DNA of 5,030 nucleotides, taken from NCBI GenBank assembly GCA_038223165.1, contig JBBRHE010000233.1, positions 1 to 5,030 of the forward strand, read 5' to 3'. Under the pieces are notes generated by a model. That model was not told where the DNA came from, searched no databases, and saw only the letters and a program-made list of their open reading frames with translations. The stretch comes from DASYHQ01 sp038223165. Lineage in GTDB: Bacteria > Planctomycetota > Phycisphaerae > Tepidisphaerales > Tepidisphaeraceae. Shown here piece by piece: positions 1 through 5,030 of this stretch (positions are counted from its first letter, which is position 1; each line of letters starts with the position of its first letter). The translations under genes were made by a program, and so were the position numbers.

Positions 1-61
1 GATTCACCATACGCCAACCGGTGCGAATTAAACGGGACGCGAACGATAAGGAAAATCTAAG

Positions 62-71
62 GGGACATCAC
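62..71. repeat. Target-site duplication, left copy
   Basis: GGGACATCAC lies directly outside the left inverted repeat of the 72-173 element and is identical to 174-183. The next base outward differs (G at 61, C at 173), so the duplication is 10 bases at most. Confidence 0.85.
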
Positions 72-173
72 GAATGCCATTCACTTAAGCGATTTGCAGA
101 CCCCGGAAACCGCATCCTGACTCGATGATCACAGTTGAGCACGCCATTTTTGGGGCTTAAGTGAATGGCATTC
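72..173. mobile_element. 102-bp MITE-like element with IS4-like ends
   Basis: The sequence GAATGCCATTCACTTAAGC at 72-90 is repeated as a perfect reverse complement at 155-173, giving 19-base terminal inverted repeats around a 64-base interior with no coding capacity. The element is flanked by the direct repeat GGGACATCAC (62-71 and 174-183), as expected of a target-site duplication. The boundary has one base of ambiguity each side: the inverted repeat can be counted as 20 bases (71-90/155-174), which shortens the duplication to 8. From memory, the ends resemble those of E. coli IS4 (AATGCC, then a TTAAG core), and IS4 makes duplications of roughly 10-13 bases, so I infer a non-autonomous derivative moved by an IS4-family transposase elsewhere in the genome. 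No transposase gene is in the window. The palindromic CTTAAG in each end gives stop codons in one frame on either strand. Transcribed, the arms could form a 19-bp stem, but the loop is too long for a standard terminator. Confidence 0.88.
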
Positions 174-657
174 GGGACATCACTCTTTCTTGCCCTCTGT
201 CAATGAACGAACCTTCTTCAGCCGACTTCTTCTTTTCGCTTGCTGCAAGTTCGCGGTATTGATCGATCCACTCCAATTTGGCATTCGCCAGCGTTACCGG
301 GATGCGCAGCTCGTTCGTTGCACCACTCAATGGCTCGGCGTACGCCGCCACACGATAGAGCCGCTTTTTCACACGAATGGCGCCGACGGTGTAGTTAGCC
401 GTGAAGAGGTATTGAAAGTGGTCGCCGCGCGTGCCGTAGACGACGTCGGTCACCACCAGGCGTGCGGCGCCGGGGACGGGAAAGCGGTCGATGATCTTAT
501 TCGCTAGCTGGAACGGGTCGTTCGGCGCATAGTTCAGTTGGAATTCACTGGCGATCTGCCTCAGCAGGACCTGGCGTCTGAGGCGCTCATACCGACTGAT
601 CGCATACGCCGCGAGCGTGATGGCGATGATCGCGTAGAGGTGGAACAGGGGGAGCAT
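157..657 (-). CDS. Small one-TM protein of unknown function, 3' end altered by MITE
   Basis: This 166-residue protein has a single hydrophobic segment near the N-terminus (about residues 5-20), then a basic stretch (SRYERLRRQ, 21-29) suggesting the N-terminus is outside and the rest cytoplasmic by the positive-inside rule. The soluble part (30-135) reads as mixed alpha/beta, with GTRGDHFQYLF at 75-85 and a Lys/Glu-rich tail (137-148). I associate the pattern 'IASEF.L.Y.P.DPF' plus 'V.YGTRG..FQYLF' with uncharacterised planctomycete proteins, but I assign no function. The start is fixed by an in-frame TGA two codons upstream of ATG 657; no Shine-Dalgarno sequence precedes it. The last five residues (RMPFT) and the stop TAA (157-159) are encoded by the MITE, except that the R codon takes one base from the duplicated target. 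Without the insertion the frame would end one codon after Ser161 (Pro, then TAG at 57-59), giving 162 residues. The body of the protein therefore seems intact. Confidence 0.72.
   Translation of the reverse strand: MLPLFHLYAIIAITLAAYAISRYERLRRQVLLRQIASEFQLNYAPNDPFQLANKIIDRFPVPGAARLVVTDVVYGTRGDHFQYLFTANYTVGAIRVKKRLYRVAAYAEPLSGATNELRIPVTLANAKLEWIDQYRELAASEKKKSAEEGSFIDRGQERVMSRMPFT
174..183. repeat. Target-site duplication, right copy
   Basis: GGGACATCAC is the second copy of 62-71, directly outside the right inverted repeat. It lies inside the coding sequence of the minus-strand gene at 157-657, which shows that the element inserted into the very 3' end of that gene. Confidence 0.85.
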
Positions 658-666
658 GGGTCAAAC

Positions 667-726
667 AAGGATGAAGGGTGAAGGCTGAAAGATGAAAAGA
701 GACGCATTACATCCGTCTTCATCCTT
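667..726. repeat. Intergenic heptad repeat forming inverted repeat
   Basis: On the plus strand 672-699 reads as four tandem heptamers: TGAAGGG, TGAAGGC, TGAAAGA, TGAAAAG. On the opposite side 716-728 holds two units in reverse orientation (TGAAGGA and TGAAGAC on the minus strand). The arms AAGGATGAAG (667-676) and CTTCATCCTT (717-726) are perfectly complementary with a 40-base loop; a second register (679-689 with 718-728, one mismatch) is also possible. The element fills most of the 78-base gap between the exported-protein gene and the one-TM gene. The 14 bases at 679-692 are identical to 3390-3403, so this is a dispersed repeat. It could shape the mRNA between the two genes, but it has no U-tract close to the stem of the kind a standard terminator needs. 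Confidence 0.7.
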
Positions 727-735
727 CACAAACTG

Positions 736-1923
736 TCACTTCGCAGCCGGTTGTGTGGCCGAGGCGGCGGTCGGTTGCGAGGTGGGGGCCTTGTAGTTGA
801 TGCCGTAGTCGGGCACGACCACGTTCAGCGTCTTGCCCATCCAACTGGTCACTGCTTTATAGGTCGGGTCTGCCCGGTTCTTGAAAATGCCGCGATAGCT
901 GCCGACCGCGGGGTGGTCGACTTCCGCCAATTCAGCAGGCAGTCCGAACTGCACGAGCAATGAGTTGTCCGGCGCGGCGCGGTCGATCATCGAATAGACA
1001 CGCCCACCAATGTTCTTGCTGTAGTTCTGCAGGATGAAAAAGTTCGTATAGGACACGACCTCGTTGTCGGCCGGTGTGAAGAGCTGAAACCCACCTGCGC
1101 CAGAGCTGTTGTGGCAACCGGCACTGGCACAACCGGCCAGAATTTTCGGTTGCACCGCCGCCCGGCGATACTCGGCTAGCGCGAGTGGATCGCTGACGAT
1201 CTCAACATCCTTGGCCATCTCGGGTGTGCCCTCGCGCAGGATCGCCCACCCTTGATCGACAGGCGTCATCGCATTGAATTGACGCGTGTCGAGCGCCTTG
1301 TAGTCGACAAACCGCTTCTTCACGTCGCCCTTCAACCGCACGCGCACGTTGGGGTCACTCTGGTTCCATTCCAACTGACGAATAACGTTCACGTCCGCAG
1401 GTGTGAGGAATTTGCTCACCTCTTCACGCTCTGCAGGGGGCGCGTCACCCACGGTGGGCGAAGGATCGCCCGGCCGCGCAGGTCCAACTGCCGGTGTCGC
1501 GCCCTTTTCCAGCCGTATCTGCTTTTGAACGGTATCGAGCAGGTCGGTCGCAGCGCGGTTGTTGGGGTCGATCTTCAACGCAGCGTCGAGTGCCGTGCGG
1601 GCGTCGTTGTACTGCCGCTGGTCGTAGGCCCAGCGAGCAAGCTTGATGCGGCCTTCCACATCCTTGGGCGCTAACCGGGACAGCGTTTTCGAAAACTGCT
1701 CTTCGGCGTTGGCGACGTATTCCACTGGCTTGACGTTGCGCTTGTCGAGCTTGGTTTGAATGCCACCCTTGTTGGTGATGTAGACGTGCGTGTCGTCTTC
1801 GGTCACATCCCCTTGAAACGTCGTTGATCCATCCAGCAACGTCACGATGCCCGGCTTGGCACTCAGCCAGACCGTGGCCAACAACAGAGTCGTTCCACCA
1901 ATCAATAGGCATCGTCGCAGCAT
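736..1923 (-). CDS. Exported TPR-like protein with CX4CH haem-type motif
   Basis: The protein is 395 residues from the ATG at 1923. I chose that start over the upstream ATG at 1983 because AAGGAG sits 8 bases before it, a promoter lies between the two, and it begins directly with a signal-peptide-like stretch (MLRRC, then a hydrophobic core to about 20, likely cleavage near LSA-KP at 20-23). Next comes a small beta-rich module (24-69: LLDGSTTFQGDVTEDDTHVY, then NKGG). A TPR-like helical region follows (about 83-138, with LARWAYDQRQYNDARTALDA and IDPNNRAATDLL), and a Pro-rich linker (142-168). The C-terminal part carries C265-A-S-A-G-C270-H271, then GAGGFQLF, SYTNFFILQNY, MIDRAAPDNSLLVQFGLP and DHPAV. 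This resembles planctomycete cytochrome-c-like domains in which CxnCH attaches haem; four residues between the cysteines is a rarer variant. Met312 or His337 could be a second axial ligand. The Ala/Thr/Pro tail (379-395) is low complexity. I infer a periplasmic protein; haem binding and function are unproven. Confidence 0.75.
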   Translation of the reverse strand: MLRRCLLIGGTTLLLATVWLSAKPGIVTLLDGSTTFQGDVTEDDTHVYITNKGGIQTKLDKRNVKPVEYVANAEEQFSKTLSRLAPKDVEGRIKLARWAYDQRQYNDARTALDAALKIDPNNRAATDLLDTVQKQIRLEKGATPAVGPARPGDPSPTVGDAPPAEREEVSKFLTPADVNVIRQLEWNQSDPNVRVRLKGDVKKRFVDYKALDTRQFNAMTPVDQGWAILREGTPEMAKDVEIVSDPLALAEYRRAAVQPKILAGCASAGCHNSSGAGGFQLFTPADNEVVSYTNFFILQNYSKNIGGRVYSMIDRAAPDNSLLVQFGLPAELAEVDHPAVGSYRGIFKNRADPTYKAVTSWMGKTLNVVVPDYGINYKAPTSQPTAASATQPAAK

Positions 1924-1931
1924 GTCAGAAG

Positions 1932-1937
1932 CTCCTT
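1932..1937 (-). promoter_or_regulatory. Shine-Dalgarno site for the exported TPR protein
   Basis: On the minus strand AAGGAG occurs with 8 bases between it and the ATG at 1923. It decides the start: it makes the internal methionine the real initiator and removes 20 unlikely residues from the longest frame. Confidence 0.85.
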
Positions 1938-1954
1938 CGCCAAGGTGAGCTTCC

Positions 1955-1983
1955 ATCGTATGTTGCACGGCACAGGACGGCAA
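1955..1983 (-). promoter_or_regulatory. Candidate sigma70-type promoter for the exported TPR gene
   Basis: The minus strand has TTGCCG (1978-1983) and TACGAT (1955-1960) separated by 17 bases. Each hexamer matches four of six consensus bases, and the -10 keeps the key first TA and final T. Transcription would begin near 1948, leaving a leader of about 25 bases that contains the Shine-Dalgarno site. The position fits the start at 1923 and excludes the ATG at 1983. This is a pattern match in GC-rich DNA, so chance is possible. Confidence 0.42.
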
Positions 1984-2019
1984 CTTTGCAAATGGGTGAC
2001 GTCAGAGGAAGGGAGAGAA

Positions 2020-2040
2020 GATTGAGGATAGAGGATCGGG
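2020..2040. repeat. Short heptad tandem repeat (GATNGAG type)
   Basis: Three consecutive 7-base units on the plus strand, GATTGAG, GATAGAG and GATCGGG, lie in the 157-base gap between the ECF-like gene and the exported TPR gene. Purine-rich sequence (GGAAGGGAGAGAA) precedes them. The period and purine bias match the heptads at 667-726 and 3387-3454, though the unit differs and there is no inverted arm here. Confidence 0.5.
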
Positions 2041-2080
2041 AACATTGCCGCGCTATCGGTTGCGCCGTGGCGATCGCACC

Positions 2081-3364
2081 CTAATCGGCAAGTTCGTTAG
2101 CCCATCGTCGGAACTGAGGCCCCAGCAGACCACGAGCGATGGCGCGGGGCCGTCGGAAGATCGAGAGAGGTCCGCGCCACACCCCGTCACGGCGCAACCT
2201 GGCGATGCTTGCTCCGAACTGGCGCCGACTATGCGGAATGCCGCGGAATACGTGCGACAGGGGCAGGATGATGACGCCCGGCGTGCGAATCGTTCGCAGC
2301 AACCGCACCACGTCGACCGGTCGAACCGTCAACACGAGCACCGCCGACGAGACGGCCAGTGGGATGAATCGCAGGACGAACGTGCGCAGCAGATCGATGA
2401 CGCGGTCGAAATCTTGGTGCCACAGGTAGCTTGCGCCGGCAAACACCACCCAGCCGTACACCAGGCCCGCCAGTGCCTGCAGCGCCCGCCAGCGCAGTCC
2501 GGCCATTACGCCATACATCAGGTAGAGGCCGGCGACGATCGACAGCGCCACCCAACTGTTCAGCAACATCGGCAGGAAGCACGCGACGAACGACATGCCG
2601 ATCCGCAGCCCGGCCGCCAACCGGCCCTTACCCCGTGTCGACTTGGCAGACACTCCATCCCGCGCGGGCGTCGCAGAATCGATGGACGTCACCGAAGGCG
2701 CAGTCACATCACCGATCTGCGGCATCCCAATCGAGGTGGGTGGCGTTTCACTTGGGACCCGCAACGCGACGGGCGCGACTAAATCGTTCGCTGCTCGATC
2801 GCGAAGGAATCGCATTGCCAGCCATACACCGACAATCGCACCGATCATGCGCAACGGCCACTCGGCGAACCACATGCCCCACAAGATTGGCTCATTGCCG
2901 TCCGTCGACAGCCAGATGCGAATTGGCATGCCAAAGCCGGCAAAGATCTCGTACACGACCGCAGCGACACCGACGGCCAGCCCAAAACTGATCGGGCTCA
3001 GAACCCGGCCCACGCTCGCAGCGATCAAGCCGCTTAGCGCGATGACCGCAAACACGTACGGGTTGCCCAACTGCAACAGCAGCACCAGCCCATACACGAT
3101 CGCCGCCAATGACAGGCATCGCCAACGGCTCTTGTGCATCAGCAGCGCGATCACCGCACCGTCGAGCACCGCCTTGGGCCCGCAGTGCGCCAGTGAGCTG
3201 TAAAAACCCATCGCGATCGTCATCCCCATGATGATGACGAAGCCACCCACGACCAGCATGAGCGCCGCAACTCCCGTGCGCCTCAGTTCACGTCGTGTGA
3301 ACCGACCGGCGGGCAGTTCGTCAGTCCCGTAGACCCTTCTGATATTGGATGGATTCGACGTCAT
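2081..3364 (-). CDS. ECF-transporter-like membrane protein, putative S component-EcfT fusion
   Basis: The protein is 427 residues from ATG 3364. A longer frame to 3457 exists, but its extra 31 residues are read through an intergenic repeat and look non-coding. There are two hydrophobic halves. The first (about 31-187) has roughly six membrane segments and ends EWPLRMIGAIVGVWLAMRFL, a pattern like the last helix of ECF substrate-binding S components. A Pro/Ser/Thr-rich hydrophilic linker of about 57 residues follows (190-247). The second half (about 250-427) has about four membrane segments and then a basic region: VRPVDVVRLLRTIRTP (347-362), RGIPHSRRQFGASIARLRRDG (374-394), AIARGLLGPQFRRWANELAD to the end. 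This resembles EcfT/CbiQ transmembrane subunits, whose coupling helices carry Ala-Arg-Gly-type motifs touching the ATPases. The chain stops where EcfT proteins usually read 'ADELA' and continue to a second such motif. No Shine-Dalgarno site is seen. The hutX-like gene upstream hints at a tetrapyrrole substrate. Membrane location is safe; the ECF assignment is tentative. Confidence 0.55.
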   Translation of the reverse strand: MTSNPSNIRRVYGTDELPAGRFTRRELRRTGVAALMLVVGGFVIIMGMTIAMGFYSSLAHCGPKAVLDGAVIALLMHKSRWRCLSLAAIVYGLVLLLQLGNPYVFAVIALSGLIAASVGRVLSPISFGLAVGVAAVVYEIFAGFGMPIRIWLSTDGNEPILWGMWFAEWPLRMIGAIVGVWLAMRFLRDRAANDLVAPVALRVPSETPPTSIGMPQIGDVTAPSVTSIDSATPARDGVSAKSTRGKGRLAAGLRIGMSFVACFLPMLLNSWVALSIVAGLYLMYGVMAGLRWRALQALAGLVYGWVVFAGASYLWHQDFDRVIDLLRTFVLRFIPLAVSSAVLVLTVRPVDVVRLLRTIRTPGVIILPLSHVFRGIPHSRRQFGASIARLRRDGVWRGPLSIFRRPRAIARGLLGPQFRRWANELAD

Positions 3365-3386
3365 GTGATGGTCGAAAAGAATCGAA

Positions 3387-3454
3387 CGATGAAGGCTGAA
3401 AGAGCGGTCGCGCGGCAGAATGTTGCCACCGTCCTGATCCTTCAGCCTTCGTCG
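3387..3454. repeat. Intergenic inverted repeat of the heptad family
   Basis: CGATGAAGGCTGAA (3387-3400) pairs with TTCAGCCTTCGTCG (3441-3454): 13 Watson-Crick pairs plus one G-T wobble, with a 40-base loop. The left arm is two heptad units (TGAAGGC, TGAAAGA at 3390-3403) identical to 679-692 near the other end of the window. It lies in the 107-base gap between hutX and the ECF-like gene. On the minus strand the 3' arm is followed by TTCGATTCTTTTCGA, slightly T-rich, so a weak attenuating role is possible, but the loop is too long for a standard intrinsic terminator. Confidence 0.7.
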
Positions 3455-3471
3455 CACTTAGGTTCACTGCC

Positions 3472-4017
3472 TTACAGCTTAAAGCGATCGCGGATCGCTT
3501 CGAACTGGGCGACCTTTTCCGGTGGTGGCGCGTCACCGCCGAAGGTCAGGAAGACCTTGAAGGCGCTGCTGCCACGTTCGTCGAAGAACTGGAAGCTGAG
3601 GGTGTTCACACCGTCCATGTGCCCCGGCTTCTTCACCGCGAAGACGGCCCGGAGACCCCCATGACGGATGTGCATGTCCAGCGACTTCGTCTGCACGTTA
3701 AAGTACGGCCCGGTCAGGCTGAAGTTGCCAAACTGCCCAAACACTTCCAGCGTGCACGCCGCGTTGGTCGCGATCACATGCACGCTAGCCAGCGCCTCGA
3801 ACGAGCGGAGGATGTCCTCCCACTTGGTGATGTCGAGCTCGACGGACAGACCGTCCGGCAACGCCCGGATGACTTCCGCTTCGGGCACGCCCAACTCACG
3901 GGCAAGCACGACCGTCATCTTGCTGCGATTGACGTTAAAAGCTTCGCGGATCTGCTGCACGCGCTCTGCGGAGAGCTCGGACTTGGCGGCGAGGGTGGGA
4001 CCTGTGGCGGTTTGCAT
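3472..4017 (-). CDS. hutX: ChuX/HutX-family intracellular haem-carrier protein
   Basis: At 181 residues it is close to the usual length of the ChuX/HutX family (about 165-180), soluble proteins that bind haem in the cytoplasm and pass it on or help degrade it after import. N-terminal residues 15-55 form the helical region seen in the family (ELSAERVQQIREAF, LARELGVPEAEVIRALPDG). The beta-rich core follows: TKWEDIL at 64-70, GNFSLTGPYFNV at 97-108, LDMHIRHGGLRAVFAV at 113-128. The strongest signature is LSFQFFDERGSSAFKVFL (140-157), matching the family's 'sv-FFn-dG-amFKifl', and the C-terminal EKVAQFEAIRDRF matches 'eQva-Fe-lr'. His116 and His119 lie in the region where family members carry haem ligands, but I cannot assign ligands from sequence. 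AAGGAG with a 9-base spacer precedes the ATG. The pseudopilin gene ends 47 bases upstream and an ECF-like membrane gene follows, suggesting a haem or tetrapyrrole unit. No TonB receptor or haem ABC genes are in view. Confidence 0.8.
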   Translation of the reverse strand: MQTATGPTLAAKSELSAERVQQIREAFNVNRSKMTVVLARELGVPEAEVIRALPDGLSVELDITKWEDILRSFEALASVHVIATNAACTLEVFGQFGNFSLTGPYFNVQTKSLDMHIRHGGLRAVFAVKKPGHMDGVNTLSFQFFDERGSSAFKVFLTFGGDAPPPEKVAQFEAIRDRFKL

Positions 4018-4026
4018 GGATCAAAA

Positions 4027-4032
4027 CTCCTT
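4027..4032 (-). promoter_or_regulatory. Shine-Dalgarno site for hutX
   Basis: On the minus strand AAGGAG is followed by 9 bases and then the ATG at 4017. It supports this start and lies entirely in the 47-base gap after the pseudopilin gene. Confidence 0.85.
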
Positions 4033-4064
4033 AAGATTTATGTCGGCATTACAACGGATTGGCC

Positions 4065-5012
4065 TTACGGCGTCCAATTTGGGTTGCCCGACTTCGCAGC
4101 GGCATTGTTCCACCGCGTCATGTCGCGCATTTCCGGAACGGTCAATAGTTCGCAGTGGCCGTCGAACATTCCGACGACGGCCTTCTTCTTCCAACGGAAG
4201 TCGACGTTGCCCCAGGCATCGGGTGGGAACGTGACGGGATCGTAGTTGTTCACGGGCGTCCAGCCGGCCGCGCTGAACGTCGAAGACATCGTGGGTGGGT
4301 ACATCTTAAACGAACCCTGTGGCGCCGCGGTCACGTAGGTGGAACGCGCCGAGGCGAATACGATCAATCGACCAGACTCCTTGGCCTGACCGAACTTGGT
4401 AATGCAACCCGGCAGGCTTGCAGCGCTCACTTTGCCGGCTTGGTCCAACGACCCACCGACGCAATAGATGTTGTACGCGAAGCTTGGCGAAAGGCTGACC
4501 ATGTATTGCCACGCCCCACTCCAGACCGGCGACCCGCGATCAGCAAATGCGACGGCCTGGTCGTTGACCATGATCGTGCCGAACAAGCCTGCCTTCAGGT
4601 AAGCGTACAACCGCCACGGGTAACGCTCTTTGGCCAAATTGGCGGCGATTGGTTGCCCCTGATCGTCTTTTAAGTCCAGCTTTCCGAACGCTTGCGGGCC
4701 GGGGCCCTCGAAGTACCCTGGCAACAACGAACCGCGATGGTCGGTCGCGTAATTAATGTACGCCGCCATGATTTGGCGGCAAGCGGCCAGCTCGTTGAGC
4801 TGTCTTGCCTGCTGGCGTGCCTGGCTTATCGCCGGCAGCAGCACGCCAATCAACACCGCGATAATGCCGATCACCACCAGCAGTTCGACCAGCGTGAACG
4901 CGCGGCGGCCCGCGCAGTCGTCGTTGGCGCAGCTCGTGATTCGCCAGTCCAGTTCTCGCGTAGGTCCGTTTCGCATGACCATGCCACCCGGGTGCTGAAA
5001 ACGCCCACCCAT
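4065..5012 (-). CDS. Prepilin-type pseudopilin with planctomycete-style C-terminal DGH motif
   Basis: The longest frame gives 315 residues. The type IV prepilin signature is clear: RRA(38)-F39-T-L-V-E43-LLVVIGIIAVLIGVLLPAI. A type IV prepilin peptidase would cut before F39; E43 is the conserved +5 glutamate, and residues 40-60 form the membrane helix/assembly spine. Alanine replaces the usual glycine at -1, a tolerated variant. The helix continues through QARQQARQLNELAACRQIMAAY (64-85), then a globular domain ending with VGMFDGHCELLTVPEM (280-295), similar to the DGH/DGHV motif at the C-terminus of the very abundant planctomycete secretion-type pseudopilins. I infer a minor pseudopilin-like surface or secretion protein; its partners are not in the window. 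The start is uncertain: ATGs at 5012, 4982 and 4976 are all possible, none has a strong Shine-Dalgarno sequence (GGTGG lies about 7 bases before 4976), and the frame stays open to the window edge. The leader is thus 26-38 residues, long for the class. Confidence 0.85.
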   Translation of the reverse strand: MGGRFQHPGGMVMRNGPTRELDWRITSCANDDCAGRRAFTLVELLVVIGIIAVLIGVLLPAISQARQQARQLNELAACRQIMAAYINYATDHRGSLLPGYFEGPGPQAFGKLDLKDDQGQPIAANLAKERYPWRLYAYLKAGLFGTIMVNDQAVAFADRGSPVWSGAWQYMVSLSPSFAYNIYCVGGSLDQAGKVSAASLPGCITKFGQAKESGRLIVFASARSTYVTAAPQGSFKMYPPTMSSTFSAAGWTPVNNYDPVTFPPDAWGNVDFRWKKKAVVGMFDGHCELLTVPEMRDMTRWNNAAAKSGNPNWTP

Positions 5013-5030
5013 TCCTGTTCTTACAGTCCC

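Noticed and set aside
1..61. Possible start (ATG at 10 on the minus strand) of another gene leaving the window
   Set aside because: Only three codons are visible, with no ribosome-binding site. The rest of this stretch is unremarkable sequence beyond the MITE.
695..720. Small stem AGACG/CGTCT followed by CTTTTC on the minus strand as a terminator of the exported-protein gene
   Set aside because: Only 5 base pairs with a 9-base loop and an interrupted T-run; too weak to call.
1924..1983. Upstream ATG at 1983 as start of the exported TPR protein
   Set aside because: It would place 20 non-hydrophobic residues ahead of a good signal peptide, overlap the candidate promoter, and ignore the AAGGAG site placed for the ATG at 1923.
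2058..2080. Imperfect stem after the ECF-like gene as an intrinsic terminator
   Set aside because: The stem is short and bulged, and no U-tract follows on the minus strand.
2045..3203. Long plus-strand open frames opposite the ECF-like gene (2045-2782, 2595-3203, 2431-2991)
   Set aside because: Their translations are rich in Arg, Pro, His and Thr without domain patterns, typical of antisense frames in GC-rich DNA. The minus-strand frame has coherent membrane segments.
3365..3457. Upstream ATG at 3457 as start of the ECF-like protein
   Set aside because: The extra 31 residues are read through the intergenic inverted repeat and have no membrane or family-like features.
3619..4245. Plus-strand open frames of 188-208 codons opposite hutX
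   Set aside because: They run antisense through the well-matched ChuX/HutX gene and past its start, and show no recognisable domain.
1..5030. CRISPR array, tRNA or rRNA genes, defence system
   Set aside because: No spaced direct repeats, tRNA-like cloverleaf or rRNA sequence was seen, and none of the five genes resembles a known defence component.

Overview
The window looks like chromosomal DNA of a GC-rich planctomycete, most likely from the class Phycisphaerae. The main pointers are a planctomycete-style type II pseudopilin with a C-terminal D-G-H motif, a large exported protein combining a TPR-like region with a CX4CH haem-type motif, and a small one-TM protein of a kind I associate with planctomycetes. 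The lineage call rests on protein style only; no rRNA or marker gene is present.

All five genes lie on the minus strand, so they read from high to low coordinates. They are a prepilin-type protein (5012 to 4065), a ChuX/HutX-family haem-carrier protein (4017 to 3472), a two-part polytopic membrane protein resembling an ECF transporter S component fused to an EcfT subunit (3364 to 2081), an exported TPR/CX4CH protein (1923 to 736), and a one-TM protein of unknown function (657 to 157). Gaps are 47, 107, 157 and 78 bases. The pseudopilin and hutX could share a transcript. The exported protein appears to have its own promoter. No convincing rho-independent terminator was found.

The haem-carrier gene next to an ECF-like membrane protein suggests, without proving, a tetrapyrrole or haem uptake and handling unit. 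No ATPase subunit is in the window. The exported protein's CX4CH motif would fit a haem theme if it really binds haem c.

Two non-coding structures stand out. At the low-coordinate end, a 102-base element with 19-base perfect terminal inverted repeats (72-90 and 155-173), flanked by 10-base direct repeats (62-71 and 174-183), is a clear MITE-like insertion. Its ends resemble those of IS4-type elements. It landed on the last codons of the 657-157 gene and supplies that gene's present stop codon. In addition, three of the four intergenic gaps carry purine-rich heptanucleotide repeats on the plus strand (TGAAGGN or GATNGAG types). In two gaps these form inverted-repeat arms separated by exactly 40 bases, and the genes downstream of those two gaps are the ones without a Shine-Dalgarno sequence.
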